A stretch of DNA of 7,024 nucleotides from Actinomycetota bacterium (GTDB lineage Bacteria; Actinomycetota; Actinomycetes; Nanopelagicales; Nanopelagicaceae): positions 1-7,024 of the forward strand of contig CANLTP010000043.1 in assembly GCA_947494085.1 (NCBI GenBank), read 5' to 3'. Below, piece after piece: positions 6,532 to 7,024 of this stretch. Both the position numbers and the translations under genes were made by a program. Each line of letters starts with the position of its first letter. Position 1 is the stretch's first letter. The notes beneath the pieces were generated by a model, which saw nothing but the letters and a program-made list of their open reading frames with translations, did no database searches and had not been told where the DNA came from.

Positions 6532-7024
6532 CTAGTTAACTTTAAAGCTAACTGAAACTGTAACGCTTACACTCTTTGGAATTGTAGATGTGTCATACAT
6601 TCCACCGGCAGAGGCATCGACTGAATCAGGTTGAGTAACTTGAACTGGACCACTTGTTACTGCCAAGACTGGGCCAAGTTTTGATTCCACTGCTTCAGTA
6701 ATTGAAAGACCGCGATCTTTAGCATCAATCATTGCTTCTGCTAAAAGTTTTGGACGTAGTTCATCTAAATTCGAAACATAAAACATAGGACCATAGTTAT
6801 TGATATTTACACCGGTCTGTAAAAGTGAACCCATGCCACTAGATAACTTCTTGATGAGTTGAACGTCTTTAGATCTAACAGTTACATTCTGGTTTGCTTG
6901 ATAACTGATGATTCGACCAGTTGAATTTCCATTTACGTATTCGTTGTTGGCATATGTTGTAACTCCACCAACTTCGATTGCTTCAGAATCTAGACCGCCG
7001 GCAATCAGATACTTTGAAAGCGCA
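6532..7024 (-). CDS. SIMPL-domain (DUF541) protein, C-terminal part
   Basis: The minus-strand frame is open from the right edge of the window to a TAG at 6532, giving 163 visible residues; the start lies outside. An internal Met at 6834 would give only 100 residues and cut the domain, so it is not the start. The visible protein reads like the second half of a SIMPL domain (YggE, BP26/Omp28 family): a KYLIAGGLDSEAIEVGGV segment near the edge, then ISYQANQNVTVRSKDVQLI, the FYVSNLDELRPKLLAEAMID helix with following AKDRGLSITEAVESKLGPVL, and a closing beta strand VSVTVSVSFKVN. Members are usually exported or membrane-anchored and form ring oligomers; their biochemical role is poorly known, with a link to oxidative stress for YggE. 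An N-terminal signal peptide would be expected beyond the edge. It converges on fabF with three bases between stop codons. Confidence 0.75.
   Translation of the reverse strand, partial: ALSKYLIAGGLDSEAIEVGGVTTYANNEYVNGNSTGRIISYQANQNVTVRSKDVQLIKKLSSGMGSLLQTGVNINNYGPMFYVSNLDELRPKLLAEAMIDAKDRGLSITEAVESKLGPVLAVTSGPVQVTQPDSVDASAGGMYDTSTIPKSVSVTVSVSFKVN
6534..6553. terminator. Weak inverted repeat at the fabF / SIMPL gene junction
   Basis: AGTTAAC-TTTAAA-GCTAACT is a near-perfect palindrome with one mismatched pair. It begins five bases after the fabF stop and lies in the last codons of the converging gene. A 7-base AT-rich stem with a 6-base loop and no following T run on the fabF strand would be a weak intrinsic terminator at best. 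It is the only candidate for ending the convergent transcripts. Confidence 0.25.

Noticed and set aside
6532..6834. A complete 100-residue protein starting at the Met at 6834
   Set aside because: The frame continues without a stop to the window edge, and the residues before this Met belong to the same SIMPL domain, so this is an internal methionine.
1..7024. A new defence, mobile or biosynthetic system
   Set aside because: All genes are recognisable housekeeping genes with complete catalytic motifs and tight operon spacing; there are no repeats, integrase or transposase genes, RNA genes or odd fusions. The novelty, if any, is regulatory, in the etfB-fabD gap.

Overview
The window looks like chromosomal core-metabolism DNA from an actinobacterium with unusually low G+C (mid-40s percent, judged by eye from a few lines). 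Three things point there. The order fabD-fabH-acpP-fabF without fabG is the arrangement known from Streptomyces. The order etfB-etfA-cysteine desulfurase resembles fixA-fixB-iscS-trmU of mycobacteria. The best protein matches from memory (FabF with NAHATSTP, FabD ending in PPAGTLTGL, desulfurase with AGVPRPSHVL) have actinobacterial wording. Very short gaps and low G+C would fit a streamlined aquatic lineage such as the freshwater acI group (Nanopelagicales), but that placement is inference.

Layout. On the minus strand, read from about 2950 down to 1, lie etfB, etfA, a group I cysteine desulfurase and the first codons of a further gene that leaves the window (probably mnmA, by synteny). On the plus strand, from 3044 to 6528, lies the type II fatty acid synthesis operon fabD, fabH, acpP, fabF. 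On the minus strand at the right edge is the C-terminal part of a SIMPL-domain (DUF541) protein that runs tail to tail into fabF with 3 bases between the stop codons. No stretch longer than 100 bases is without a gene. I see no mobile element, CRISPR array or RNA gene.

How it works together. The FAB enzymes load malonate on ACP (FabD), start chains (FabH) and elongate them (FabF) on the carrier AcpP. EtfAB takes electrons from acyl-CoA dehydrogenases, so it belongs mainly to fatty acid breakdown. The two operons diverge from one 96-base region that carries two related palindromes (16 bp at 2957-2972, 14 bp at 3004-3017) sharing the core TACTC-N3-AGTA. One sits on the putative etfB -10 region and the other over the -35 region of fabD. 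This suggests one regulator, perhaps of TetR type, that links fatty acid oxidation and synthesis; it is the most interesting signal in the window. Both divergent genes also look leaderless: each has a TANNNT -10 box 6 to 7 bases before its ATG and no Shine-Dalgarno sequence.
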